In this document: positions 47,875-56,487 of the stretch, in pieces
Layout of the letters: every line of letters starts with the position of its first letter
Numbering within the stretch: position 1 is the first letter of the stretch
Source: Actinomycetospora cinnamomea
GTDB lineage: Bacteria > Actinomycetota > Actinomycetes > Mycobacteriales > Pseudonocardiaceae
Direction of reading: 5' to 3'
Length of the DNA stretch: 64,000 bases
Assembly: GCF_003096675.1 (NCBI RefSeq)
Contig: NZ_QEKW01000005.1
Span: forward strand, 284,752 to 348,751
Translations under genes and position numbers: made by a program
Notes under the pieces: model-generated
Told to the model about the DNA's origin: nothing
The model's database searches: none
The model's input: only the letters and a program-made list of their open reading frames with translations

Positions 47875-48948
47875 GTGCTGATCTCCCAGCGTCCCGCTCT
47901 GTCCGAGGACGCCATCGACGACACCCGCTCCCGGTTCGTCATCGAGCCGCTGGAGCCGGGCTTCGGCTACACCCTCGGCAACTCGCTGCGTCGCACGCTG
48001 CTGTCGTCCATCCCGGGCGCGGCCGTGACGAGCATCCGGGTCGACGGGGTCCTCCACGAGTTCACCACCGTCCCGGGGGTGAAGGAGGACGTCACCGACA
48101 TCATCCTGAACCTCAAGGAGCTCGTCGTGAGCTCCGAGGAGGACGAGCCGGCGACGATGTACCTGCGCAAGCAGGGTCCCGGCACCGTCACCGCGGGCGA
48201 CATCGTGCCGCCGGCCGGTGTCACCGTGCACAACCCCGATCTGCACATCGCGACCCTGAACGACCAGGGCCGCCTCGAGGTCGAGCTGGTGGTCGAGCGT
48301 GGCCGTGGCTACGTGCCGGCCGCGCAGAACAAGGCCTCCGGCGCCGAGATCGGCCGCATCCCGGTCGACTCGATCTACTCGCCGGTGCTCAAGGTGAGCT
48401 ACAAGGTCGAGGCGACCCGCGTCGAGCAGCGCACCGACTTCGACAAGCTCATCCTCGATGTCGAGACCAAGCCGTCGATGAGCCCGCGCGACGCGATCGC
48501 GTCGGCCGGCCGCACCCTGGTCGAGCTCTTCGGCCTGGCCCGTGAGCTCAACGTCGACGCCGAGGGCATCGAGATCGGGCCGTCGCCCGCCGAGGCCGAC
48601 TCGATCGCCGCGTTCGCGATGCCCATCGAGGACCTCGACCTCACGGTCCGGTCCTACAACTGCCTCAAGCGGGAGGGCATCCACACCGTCGGCGAGCTCG
48701 TCGGACGGTCGGAGGCCGACCTGCTGGACATCCGCAACTTCGGTGCGAAGTCCATCGACGAGGTCAAGATGAAGCTGGCCGGGCTGGGCCTCGCGCTCAA
48801 GGACAGCCCGCCCGGGTTCGACCCGTCCGCCGCGGCGGCGGACTACCCGTCCGAGGGCTTCGAGTCCTACGGCTCCGACGGCGGCTTCGGCGGCTACGGG
48901 GTCCCGGACGACGACGGCCAGGACTACGCCGAGACCGAGCAGCTCTAG
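47875..48948 (+). CDS. rpoA: DNA-directed RNA polymerase subunit alpha
   Basis: Alpha dimerises to start RNA polymerase assembly. The 357-residue product has the N-terminal domain ([20 protein letters not shown]), a linker near 230-245, and the C-terminal DNA/activator-binding domain (about 250-310, [20 protein letters not shown]), plus a Gly/Tyr/Asp-rich tail. Start GTG after GGAAAGG. Confidence 0.97.
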   Translation: MLISQRPALSEDAIDDTRSRFVIEPLEPGFGYTLGNSLRRTLLSSIPGAAVTSIRVDGVLHEFTTVPGVKEDVTDIILNLKELVVSSEEDEPATMYLRKQGPGTVTAGDIVPPAGVTVHNPDLHIATLNDQGRLEVELVVERGRGYVPAAQNKASGAEIGRIPVDSIYSPVLKVSYKVEATRVEQRTDFDKLILDVETKPSMSPRDAIASAGRTLVELFGLARELNVDAEGIEIGPSPAEADSIAAFAMPIEDLDLTVRSYNCLKREGIHTVGELVGRSEADLLDIRNFGAKSIDEVKMKLAGLGLALKDSPPGFDPSAAAADYPSEGFESYGSDGGFGGYGVPDDDGQDYAETEQL

Positions 48949-48975
48949 TAACCCAGCGACTCTGACGTGCTGCCC

Positions 48976-49018
48976 CCTCCCCGGCCCGTGCCACAGATCT
49001 TGGGCGTGGCCGGGGAGG
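48976..49018 (+). promoter_or_regulatory. Hairpin between rpoA and rplQ
   Basis: A perfect 11-bp inverted repeat (48976-48986/49008-49018) with a 21-base loop lies in the 98-bp gap. It may attenuate or stabilise the transcript ahead of rplQ. Confidence 0.4.
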
Positions 49019-49046
49019 AAAGGCGTCACGAGACAGGAGCAGTGAC

Positions 49047-49787
49047 ATGCCCCAGCCCTCCAAGGGCCCGCGGCTCGGGGGTTCCCCCGACCACCAGAAG
49101 CTGATGCTGGCCAACCTGGCCACGTCGCTGTTCACCCACGGGCGGATCCACACCACCCGCGCCAAGGCCGAGCGGCTGCGTCCCTACGCGGAGCGGCTGA
49201 TCACCAAGGCGAAGAAGGGTGGCCTGCACAACCGCCGGATCATCGCCCAGCAGATCCGTGACAAGGACGTCGTGCACCGCCTCGTCGCGGAGATCGGCCC
49301 GTTCTTCGCGGATCGTCCCGGCGGCTACACGCGCATCGTCAAGACGCTGCCGCGCAAGGGTGACAACGCGCCGATGGCCGTGATCGAGCTGGTGAACGAG
49401 CGCACCGCCACCGCGGAGGCCTCGCAGGCGACTCGCACGGCCGCGCCGCCCAGGTCGCCGTCGGGTCCGGGCGCCCAGATCGGCGAGACCGCCACCGGTG
49501 CTGCGGCGACCGCGGCCACCATCGCGGCGGCCGAGGAGTCCGACCTCTCGCCGGAGACCGCCGGGCCCGGGGACGCCGGCGACGCGGTCGAGGCGCAGGA
49601 GAGCGTGGGCACCGGCGACGACGCGCCGGAGGTCCCCGAGGCCGAGCCCGCCGCGACCTCCGCCGGGCGTGACCCCTCGGAGGACGCCGACTCCGGTGCA
49701 TCCGAGGGTGACACCGGCGCGTCCAGCGACCAGGACCCGTCGGAGGACGCCGACTCCTCGGCGACCACCGGGGACGACAAGTCCTGA
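49047..49787 (+). CDS. rplQ: 50S ribosomal protein L17 with a long acidic tail
   Basis: L17 surrounds the tunnel exit with L22 and L32. The core is residues 1 to about 120 ([40 protein letters not shown]). The other 125 residues form an Ala/Glu/Asp/Ser-rich tail containing two DPSEDADS repeats, making it 246 residues against the usual 120-200. AGGAGC precedes the ATG. A 16-bp terminator hairpin follows the stop. Confidence 0.95.
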   Translation: MPQPSKGPRLGGSPDHQKLMLANLATSLFTHGRIHTTRAKAERLRPYAERLITKAKKGGLHNRRIIAQQIRDKDVVHRLVAEIGPFFADRPGGYTRIVKTLPRKGDNAPMAVIELVNERTATAEASQATRTAAPPRSPSGPGAQIGETATGAAATAATIAAAEESDLSPETAGPGDAGDAVEAQESVGTGDDAPEVPEAEPAATSAGRDPSEDADSGASEGDTGASSDQDPSEDADSSATTGDDKS

Positions 49788-49804
49788 CCGACCGCTCCGT
49801 GTCC

Positions 49805-49840
49805 CGCGAGCCCGCCCCCGACCCCGGGGGCGGGCTCGCG
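49805..49840 (+). terminator. Terminator after rplQ, overlapping the truA 5' region
   Basis: A perfect 16-bp stem (49805-49820/49825-49840) with a four-base loop starts 18 bases after the rplQ stop. It lies just upstream of the GTG at 49850 but would be inside truA if translation began at 49799, which argues for the later start. Confidence 0.7.
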
Positions 49841-49849
49841 GCGTCTCCG

Positions 49850-50674
49850 GTGCGGTACCGGCTGGACCTCGCCTACGACGGCACCGACTTCTCCGGGTGG
49901 GCGCGCCAGCCCGGGCTGCGGACCGTGCAGGGTGTCCTCGAGGACACGCTCGCGACGATCTGGCGCGTGCCGGTCGCGCTGACGGTCGCGGGGCGGACCG
50001 ATGCGGGGGTGCACGCGGACGCGCAGGTCGCGCACGTCGACCTGCCCGCCGAGGTGGAGCCCCACCCGGGCCTCGTCGGGCGGCTGGCCCGGATGCTGCC
50101 GCCCGACGTGCGGGTGCGTGCGGTGACGGCGGCCTCCGAGGGCTTCGACGCCCGGTTCTCGGCGCTGCGCCGGCACTACGTCTACCGCGTGAGCACCGCG
50201 CCCTGGGGTCCCGAGCCGCTGCGGGCGCGCGACACACTGCGCTGGCCACGGCCGCTGGACCCCGAGGCGATGAACGCCGCCGGGCGGGGCCTGCTCGGCG
50301 AGCACGACTTCGCGGCCTTCTGCCGCCCGCGCCCCGGCGCCACGACGATCCGCGAGCTGCAGGCGCTGGACTGGGAGCCCGCGGCGGGCGAGACCGAGGT
50401 GCTCGTCGCCCGCCTGTCGGCCGACGCGTTCTGCCACTCGATGGTGCGCTCGATCGTGGGGGCGCTGCTGGCCGTCGGCGAGGGCCGGCGCCCCGTCGGA
50501 TGGCCGGCGCAGCTCCTGGCCGCGCGCGAGCGTTCGAGCGAGGTGACGGTCGCCGCCGCCCGGGGCCTGCGCCTGACGGGGATCGACTACCCCGGCGACG
50601 CCGAGCTCGCCGACCGGGCCGCGGCCACCCGTCGGCGGCGCGGCGAGCCCACCGGTCAGCCCCCGCTGCCGTAG
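49850..50674 (+). CDS. truA: tRNA pseudouridine synthase A
   Basis: TruA makes pseudouridine at positions 38-40 in the tRNA anticodon arm. From the GTG at 49850 the product is 274 residues, [20 protein letters not shown], with catalytic D51 in [10 protein letters not shown], and QFxxRF-like [19 protein letters not shown]. An in-frame GTG at 49799 would add 17 residues encoded by the rplQ terminator. Neither start has a clear ribosome-binding site, so a leaderless message is possible. Its 3' end overlaps the convergent VOC gene by 19 bases. Confidence 0.92.
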   Translation: MRYRLDLAYDGTDFSGWARQPGLRTVQGVLEDTLATIWRVPVALTVAGRTDAGVHADAQVAHVDLPAEVEPHPGLVGRLARMLPPDVRVRAVTAASEGFDARFSALRRHYVYRVSTAPWGPEPLRARDTLRWPRPLDPEAMNAAGRGLLGEHDFAAFCRPRPGATTIRELQALDWEPAAGETEVLVARLSADAFCHSMVRSIVGALLAVGEGRRPVGWPAQLLAARERSSEVTVAAARGLRLTGIDYPGDAELADRAAATRRRRGEPTGQPPLP

Positions 50675-51033
50675 GGCCGGGTGAGGATCTCCAGGTTGTG
50701 GCCCTCGGGCGAGTCGAAGTAGGTCCCCTGCCCACCGTCGTTGGTGTTGTGGCCCGGGCGGCGGTGCATCGGGTCGGCGAAGGTGGGGGTTCCCCGCGCG
50801 CGCAGCCGCTCGGTGATCACCCCGAACTCCTCGTCGGGGACGAGGAAGGCGTAGTGCTGCGGGTGGGGCTCGTCGACCGTCATGTAGTCGAGGCTCGTGC
50901 CGTGGGCGACCTCGACGACGGTGAACGGTCCGAAGTGGGTGGGCGCCGGGAGACCGAGGACCTCGGTGAGGAAGGCCGCGCCGGCGTCCGGGTCGCGGGA
51001 CTCGACGATGGTGTGGTTCAGCGCGATGCTCAT
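50656..51033 (-). CDS. VOC (glyoxalase/bleomycin-resistance fold) protein
   Basis: The 125-residue product is a single vicinal-oxygen-chelate domain: [20 protein letters not shown] with a metal-type histidine, and [16 protein letters not shown] with the C-terminal Glu. The family includes glyoxalases, dioxygenases and antibiotic-binding proteins; the substrate cannot be told. ATGA overlap with the Rieske gene upstream suggests joint function or expression. Confidence 0.82.
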   Translation of the reverse strand: MSIALNHTIVESRDPDAGAAFLTEVLGLPAPTHFGPFTVVEVAHGTSLDYMTVDEPHPQHYAFLVPDEEFGVITERLRARGTPTFADPMHRRPGHNTNDGGQGTYFDSPEGHNLEILTRPYGSGG

Positions 51034-51398
51034 GTCCCGAGAGTGGGACCTCGACCTCGGTCGAGGTCAAGCGCGCGTCCTCGAGGCACGGCGACCGCGA
51101 CGGTGCCCTCGTCGTCGACCCGGCAGGGGTAGGCGACGAGGTCGCAGCCGCCGGCGTCGATCCCGCGCCCCGTGGCCGCGTCGAACGTGTAGCGGTGGTT
51201 CGCGCAGGTCAGCACCCCGTCGGCGAGGGTGCCGCGCTCGAGCGGCCACGCCCGGTGGGGACAGCGGTTGTCGTAGGCGTGCACCTCGCCGTCGACGTGG
51301 ACGAGCAGCACGCGCCGGCCACTGACCGTCACCGCGGTCGTCGCCCGCTCGCGCACCGTCTCCAGCGAGGCGACGGGGGTGTACGTGGACTCCGGCAT
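51030..51398 (-). CDS. Small Rieske [2Fe-2S] protein
   Basis: The 122-residue protein carries the Rieske ligands C46, H48 (RCPHRAWPLERG) and C65, H68 (CANHRYTF). It resembles soluble Rieske ferredoxins and small nitrite-reductase-like subunits that carry electrons to oxygenases. I chose the ATG at 51398, after GGAGGAG, over one six codons upstream. It follows the ESX-associated gene by 48 bases on the same strand. Confidence 0.85.
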   Translation of the reverse strand: MPESTYTPVASLETVRERATTAVTVSGRRVLLVHVDGEVHAYDNRCPHRAWPLERGTLADGVLTCANHRYTFDAATGRGIDAGGCDLVAYPCRVDDEGTVAVAVPRGRALDLDRGRGPTLGT

Positions 51399-51446
51399 CG
51401 CGACTCCTCCGTGCACGGCGGCAGCGGGGTGACGCCGGCCACGGTA

Positions 51447-52196
51447 CTAGTCGCCGCGGCGGACGGGACCCAGGATCGCGGTCTCGCGGGGTCCGGTGAC
51501 GAGGTCGACGCGACGCCAGAGGTTGCGGCCGAGCACCACGACACCGCGGTCGGGGAGGGTCCGCAGGCTCTCGATCATCGACGGCGTCAGCCGCCAGAGA
51601 CGTCCGGCGAGCTCGGCCTCGTGCGGGGGCATGCGCTGGAGCAGGACGAGGTCGGCGTCGTCGGCGAGGTCGGACACCGCGGGCACGAGCGACGGCAGCA
51701 CGACGAGAGTCGTCTGGCGGGGGCGGCGCGCCGGGCTCGAGCCGCGGGTGGTGGCACCGCGGTCGTGGACGACGAGCAGGGGCGCGCCACCGGGCACGGC
51801 GAGGTCGGCCGGGGGCTCGGCGACGACGCGGACCGGTGCGTCGGGGTGGTCGGCGGTCGGCGCGTCGCCCGCGGGCACGGCCGCCCGGCGCACCGCCTCC
51901 CAGGCCGGCGGGCGGCCGGTCACGACCACCGCGCGCATGCCCGTGCCCGCGGCGCGCAGCACGACCTGGCGGGCGAGGTAGAGCCCGCCGAGCACGACCA
52001 CCCGGGTGGGCGCCGCCCGCACGAGGGTCACCGTGACCGGCTCGCCGTCCGGGTCGGCGCCGAGCACGACGCCGGCGGGCCGCACGGGCGGGCCGAGGGT
52101 GTCGAGCACGGCGGGCGGCACGGCGAAGGTGGGCGCGAGCTCGGGGTCGGCGCGGGTGGGGGCGGTGCGGCCGGAGGGGCCCGGGGGAGCGGTCAC
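51447..52196 (-). CDS. Unrecognised protein in the ESX locus, degenerate P-loop ATPase-like
   Basis: I do not recognise this 249-residue protein. It is coupled to eccE by a GTGA overlap, so it probably belongs to the secretion locus. After a Pro/Ala-rich start there is an alternating strand-helix pattern: RVVVLGGLYLARQVVLRAAG where an FtsK/EccC domain has its P-loop, a strand LLVVHDRG at a Walker-B-like place, and ADLVLLQRMPPHEAELAGRL towards the end, as in FtsK-like domains. No lysine of a true Walker A is present. A non-hydrolysing ATPase-like partner is my inference. Confidence 0.6.
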   Translation of the reverse strand: MTAPPGPSGRTAPTRADPELAPTFAVPPAVLDTLGPPVRPAGVVLGADPDGEPVTVTLVRAAPTRVVVLGGLYLARQVVLRAAGTGMRAVVVTGRPPAWEAVRRAAVPAGDAPTADHPDAPVRVVAEPPADLAVPGGAPLLVVHDRGATTRGSSPARRPRQTTLVVLPSLVPAVSDLADDADLVLLQRMPPHEAELAGRLWRLTPSMIESLRTLPDRGVVVLGRNLWRRVDLVTGPRETAILGPVRRGD

Positions 52197-53425
52197 GGCG
52201 CGGTTCCCAGCGGCAGCGTGGCGGCGAGACCGGCGGCGTGCTGCCCGTCGAGCGGGTCGAGGGCCACCCCGAGCGCGTGCCCGCGGGCCACGAGCTCGCG
52301 GCCGGCGACGTCGAGCGCGTCCGGGGTGTCGGCGGTGAGGCGCACGGTGCCGCGCAACCCGACCGTCGCCTCGTCCGCCCGGGTCCCCGGCTCGAGGGTG
52401 AGCGCGAGGGTGCAGGTGCGCGCCACGGTGGCGGTGAGGTCGGTGAGCCGGGCGGGCGCGGTGTCGGCCGGCCAGCGCGTCACCGCGAACGCGGCGTGCC
52501 CGATCTCCCCGACGACCACCGCCCGCCAGTGCTCCTTCAGCCGCTCGCCGGGGCCCTCGTCGGCGTCGGCGGCCTCGAGCGCGGCGTCGAGGACCTCGTC
52601 GGCCGACAGCGGGCGGACCGTCGTGCCGTGGTCGGCCAGGACGCGGCCGATGCGGGCGAGCGCGCCGACGACGGCCCGGTGCGCGCCGACGACCCCGCCG
52701 CCGCGCTCGGCCACCGCGTCCGGGCAGCGCTGGGGGTCGAGGCGCACGACGAGCCACGCCTCGCGGCGCGAGACCGGCGGCAGCGGGCCGAGGACCTCGC
52801 GGTAGGCCGCGGCCGCGGGCGTGTCGCCGGCGACCGGCCGGCAGTGCCACACCGCGCTGATGGCGTCGAGCACGACGCCCCGGTCGGCGAGGCTCCCGGC
52901 CAGCGCGGCCAGGGGGAACGACGCGGAGCCGGCCGTGGCGTCGTCGGCGACGAGGCCGGCGCCCCCGTCGGCGCCCACCGGGTCGGGGGCGAGCACGGCG
53001 CTCCAGCCGCCGCCGTGACCGAGCAGGCCCACCTCGCGGCCGTCGTGGTCGCGGGTGCGTGCGACGGCGAGGTCGCCGGTGAGCAGACGCAGCGTCCGCA
53101 GCCGCGCGTCGGCCCTGTCGGTGTCGGCGCCGGGCGGCTCGGCCTCCCGCTCGCGGACCCGCAGCCGGTAGCGCAGCGCCAGGCCGATCCACTGCACCAC
53201 CCAGCGGCGCCGTACCCGCAGCAGCCCCACGAGCAGCGCCGCGGACAGCACGACCCCGGCGAGCGGTGCGAGGCCACGGTCGAGGGCCACCAGCGCCACC
53301 GCGAGCGCCAGCCCCGCCTCGACCACCACGACGGCGGCCAGCGGCAGCGGCCCCAGCGACGGCCCCGCCGGGCGGCGGCGGGCGGCGAGCTCCGGGCGGG
53401 GAGCACGGTCGGCGACGACGCTCAT
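52193..53425 (-). CDS. eccE: Type VII secretion protein EccE
   Basis: EccE is a peripheral membrane component of the ESX translocation complex. The 410-residue product has two N-terminal membrane spans (about 28-75: LPLAAVVVVEAGLALAVALV and LAPLAGVVLSAALLVGLL) followed by a soluble domain of the family type (WSAVLAPDP; SLADRGVVLDAISAVWHC). It overlaps mycP by four bases (ATGA). M. tuberculosis ESX-4 lacks eccE, but other actinobacterial ESX-4 loci, for example in M. abscessus, have it. Confidence 0.82.
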   Translation of the reverse strand: MSVVADRAPRPELAARRRPAGPSLGPLPLAAVVVVEAGLALAVALVALDRGLAPLAGVVLSAALLVGLLRVRRRWVVQWIGLALRYRLRVREREAEPPGADTDRADARLRTLRLLTGDLAVARTRDHDGREVGLLGHGGGWSAVLAPDPVGADGGAGLVADDATAGSASFPLAALAGSLADRGVVLDAISAVWHCRPVAGDTPAAAAYREVLGPLPPVSRREAWLVVRLDPQRCPDAVAERGGGVVGAHRAVVGALARIGRVLADHGTTVRPLSADEVLDAALEAADADEGPGERLKEHWRAVVVGEIGHAAFAVTRWPADTAPARLTDLTATVARTCTLALTLEPGTRADEATVGLRGTVRLTADTPDALDVAGRELVARGHALGVALDPLDGQHAAGLAATLPLGTAP

Positions 53426-54807
53426 CGCGCACCCCGCCCGCGCCGGAGCGCGAGCGCAGCGCCGGCGGCCCCGGCGGCCCCGACGGCGAGCGCGCCGACG
53501 ACGACCGTCGTGGCGCCGGTGTCGGGGGCCGCGCCGGTGGCGGTGTCGGTCGCGGCGGCCGCCGGCTCGGGCCGCACCTCGGGTCCGGTGCGTGGCGGCC
53601 CCCCGCGCACGGCGGCCGCCGCGTCGAGCACGCCGTAGCCGACGGCGTCGTCGCGGGTGCCGGGCACGAGCCCGGGCGGTGGCGACGAGGAGCGCACGAG
53701 GGCGGCGGCGATCTCGCGGGCCGGCGCCCCCGGCGAGCGCGCCCGCAGGAGCGCCGCGGCACCGGCGATCCGTGCGGCGGCGAAGCTCGTGCCCACCAGG
53801 GGGGTCGACGCGCCGCCGGGCGTGGTCAGCGTGGTGGTCAGACCGTCCCCGCGCGCCGCGAGCGACGCCGGAGCACGTGCTGGCGCGGCGAGGTCGACCC
53901 ACGGCCCGGCCAGCGAGGAGGGGTCGGGCGCGCCGGTGTCGTCGACCGCGCCCACGGCCAGGACGTCGTCGCCGAACCAGGCCGGCACGGGCACGCTGCG
54001 CACCGGCCCACCGGTGTTCGGCGCGCAGCCCGGCCCGCTGTTCCCCGCGGCGGCGACCACGACGACGCCCCGGTCCACGGCGTCGCGCACGGCCGCCCGC
54101 AGCGCCCCGAGGGCCGGGGCGGCGGCCGGGTCGGCGACCTCGGCGGGGGTGCGGCACGCGGTCAGCGCCAGGAGGAGCACCCCCACGCCCGGGACGTCGG
54201 CGGTGTGGCGGACGGCGCGGGCGAGGGTGGTGACGTCGCCGACGCCCCGCTGGCCGTCGACGCCGAGGAACGCGCTGGTCTGGCGCACCGCGAGCACCCG
54301 CGCCCCGGGGGCGACGCCCGTGAGCATGTCGCCGGGCGCCGGGTCGGCCGCGAGGACCCCGGCCACCGCCGTGCCGTGGCCGTCGCAGTCGTCGAGACCC
54401 GAGTCGCCCGCGACGAAGTCGCCCCCGTCGACCACCCGGCCGCCCAGCCGCGGGTGCGGCGCGACCCCGGTGTCGACGACCGCGACGAGCTGGCCCTCGC
54501 CGCGGCCCGCGCTCCACGCCGCGGCGGGGTCGGGGCCGGGCGGGACGTCGCCGAACCCGGTGCCGACCGGCGGGGTGGCGTCCGGGCAGGGCGCGAGCCG
54601 GCGGGCGCCCGGGACCGCATCGGGCGCGGACCGGAGCGCGGCCAGGGCCGCGCGGTCGGGCGCCGGCGGCGACGGGGCGGTCATCGGCGTTGTCATCGGC
54701 GTTGTCATCGGCGCGGTCACGGGGGCGGCCGCCGCGGGCGGTCCGCCCAGGAGGACGGCGAGGAGGACGGCGAGGAGGACGGCGGGGGCGCACAGTCCCG
54801 TCACCAT
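53422..54807 (-). CDS. mycP: Type VII secretion-associated subtilisin-like protease (mycosin)
   Basis: Mycosins are membrane-anchored subtilases required for ESX function. The 461-residue product has a signal peptide (1 to about 28), a Pro/Thr/Met-rich spacer, the catalytic triad D112 (AVVDTG), H144 (DGHGTAVAG) and S341 (GTSFAAARIAG), the oxyanion N256 (AAAGNSG), and a C-terminal membrane anchor (about 430-452) before RRGRGAR. Triad and anchor are intact. The gene has 12-bp tandem repeats in the signal/spacer region. It follows eccD by 11 bases. Confidence 0.92.
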   Translation of the reverse strand: MVTGLCAPAVLLAVLLAVLLGGPPAAAAPVTAPMTTPMTTPMTAPSPPAPDRAALAALRSAPDAVPGARRLAPCPDATPPVGTGFGDVPPGPDPAAAWSAGRGEGQLVAVVDTGVAPHPRLGGRVVDGGDFVAGDSGLDDCDGHGTAVAGVLAADPAPGDMLTGVAPGARVLAVRQTSAFLGVDGQRGVGDVTTLARAVRHTADVPGVGVLLLALTACRTPAEVADPAAAPALGALRAAVRDAVDRGVVVVAAAGNSGPGCAPNTGGPVRSVPVPAWFGDDVLAVGAVDDTGAPDPSSLAGPWVDLAAPARAPASLAARGDGLTTTLTTPGGASTPLVGTSFAAARIAGAAALLRARSPGAPAREIAAALVRSSSPPPGLVPGTRDDAVGYGVLDAAAAVRGGPPRTGPEVRPEPAAAATDTATGAAPDTGATTVVVGALAVGAAGAAGAALALRRGRGAR

Positions 54808-54818
54808 GCCGGCCGGTC

Positions 54819-56378
54819 TCACAGCAGCCGCATCGCCGTGTAGAGGTCCATGACGGCCAGTGCCACCGGCAGCACCGCCGCGATGCCGATCGCCTCGGCG
54901 ATGTCGACCGCCCGCCGGGCCACGGGGGAGAAGCGCCGGCGGGGCACGACGACGCCGAGCGCGAGCGCGCCCGCCCCGGCGGCGAGGGCGACCGTCGGCA
55001 CGGCCAGCACCGCTACGAGCGGGGGTGCGACGAGCAGCCAGCCCACCACCAGCGCGGCGCCCGCGAGCAGGGCGCACACCAGCAGCGCGACGGCCTGCAC
55101 CCCGTTGGCGTAGGTCCGCGAGCGCAGGGCCAGCAGGGCGGTGAGCAGGGCGGCGAGCGTCCACGCGGCGACACCCCGCCAGCCGCCGATCGGGGCGAGC
55201 GCCAGCACGGCGACCGCGCACGCCGTCACCGTGCCGCATCCGACGACCAGGCCGGAGAGCGCGGCGTGGGCGCGGTCGGCGCGACGCTCGATGTCGGCGT
55301 GCTCGGCAGCGGTGTGGTCGGGGCCCGGATCGTCGGCGAGCTCCTCGGCCGACCCCGGCACCCGCGGCAGGGGCAGGCGGGCGAGCGCGATGCCGGTGCG
55401 CGGCAGCAGCGCCGACGCCACGAGCGCCAGCGCCCCGGCCCCGCCGGCCACCGCCGCGGCGTCGCCCGCGTCCACGATGGTCGCGGCGCCCGCGGCCAGG
55501 GCCGTGAGGACCGTGGCGGTCAGCGCGCCGATCAGGGCGGCGACGCCGGCACGCCCCGCCCGGCCCAGGGTGAGCAGGGCGGTGCCCGCGACCGCGGCCG
55601 CGAGCGCGGCACCGAGCAGCACCTGGGGTGCCCCGGCGGTCGCGACGAGCGAGGTGCCCTCGGCCGCGGGACCCCACGGCACCGCCGCGACACCCGCGGC
55701 ACCCGCGAGCCCCACGGCGCCGACGGCGAGGACCGCGCCCGCGCCCGGCTCGTCGAGCACCCGCGCACCGACGACGGCGACGGCGAGCGCGGTGACGGCG
55801 GCGACACCACCGACCACCGCGGTGCCCAGCCCGCCGCCGGTGCCGGGGGCGCGGCCGGCGACGACGAGCGCGAGCACGGCGGCGGCGAGACCGACCGCGA
55901 GCCCGCAGAGCCCGAGCACGCGGGCGGGTCCGGGGCCCCACGCCCGGTAGCTGGCGGGTGTCGCCTCGGCGACCGCGTCGACGACGTCGTCGAACAGCGG
56001 CGGCGGGGCGGCGTCGGCGCGGCGGCGCAGGACGAGCTGGTCGCCGTCGAGGACGCCGAGCGAGGCCAGCGTCCGCGACGGGTCGACCGGACCCTGGCCC
56101 AGGGGTGCGAGCGTCCAGGTGCCCCCGCCGCGGGCCCCGGACGCGCTCTCCCCGGTCATGTCGAGCAGGACCGGCAGGAGGTCGGCCAGCGGCACGTCGG
56201 GCGGGAGGGCGACGTCGACGCGCGTGCGGGGGGCCAGGACCGACACCCGGCTCGCGGCGGCGACCGGTGTGCCCGAACCGGCGGGGAGGCGTCGGGCCGC
56301 GTCGCCGTCGTCGGTCGCGGACCGGTCGGGGGCGTCGGGCAGCACCGGTCGACGCCCGGACCGGGCCGTCACTCTCAT
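54819..56378 (-). CDS. eccD: Type VII secretion integral membrane protein EccD
   Basis: EccD forms the membrane vestibule of the ESX channel. The 519-residue product has a ubiquitin-like N-terminal domain (about 42-120, RVSVLAPRTRVDVALPPDVP) and eleven predicted hydrophobic spans from about 150 to the end. GGAGGA precedes the ATG. It is on the minus strand, opposite rplQ-truA and eccC, as in the M. tuberculosis ESX-4 locus. Confidence 0.9.
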   Translation of the reverse strand: MRVTARSGRRPVLPDAPDRSATDDGDAARRLPAGSGTPVAAASRVSVLAPRTRVDVALPPDVPLADLLPVLLDMTGESASGARGGGTWTLAPLGQGPVDPSRTLASLGVLDGDQLVLRRRADAAPPPLFDDVVDAVAEATPASYRAWGPGPARVLGLCGLAVGLAAAVLALVVAGRAPGTGGGLGTAVVGGVAAVTALAVAVVGARVLDEPGAGAVLAVGAVGLAGAAGVAAVPWGPAAEGTSLVATAGAPQVLLGAALAAAVAGTALLTLGRAGRAGVAALIGALTATVLTALAAGAATIVDAGDAAAVAGGAGALALVASALLPRTGIALARLPLPRVPGSAEELADDPGPDHTAAEHADIERRADRAHAALSGLVVGCGTVTACAVAVLALAPIGGWRGVAAWTLAALLTALLALRSRTYANGVQAVALLVCALLAGAALVVGWLLVAPPLVAVLAVPTVALAAGAGALALGVVVPRRRFSPVARRAVDIAEAIGIAAVLPVALAVMDLYTAMRLL

Positions 56379-56453
56379 GCGCTCCTCCCGGTGTCGAGCG
56401 CGGGCTGCGGCGGGCCCAGTATGGCCGGAGCGCCGCGGCGGGGTGGCGCGATC

Positions 56454-56487
56454 ACCGACACCGGGGAGGCGGTTCCCCGGTGTCGGT
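56454..56487 (-). terminator. Terminator between the monooxygenase gene and eccD
   Basis: A perfect 14-bp stem (56454-56467/56474-56487) with a six-base loop begins at the stop codon of the FAD monooxygenase gene. It would separate the two-gene unit upstream from eccD, which therefore probably has its own promoter in the following 75 bases. Confidence 0.65.

Noticed and set aside
54681..54780. Short 12-bp tandem repeats near the mycP start as a CRISPR-like or regulatory array
   Set aside because: They lie in frame inside the signal and spacer codons of mycP and encode Thr-Pro-Met-type repeats; there are no spacers.
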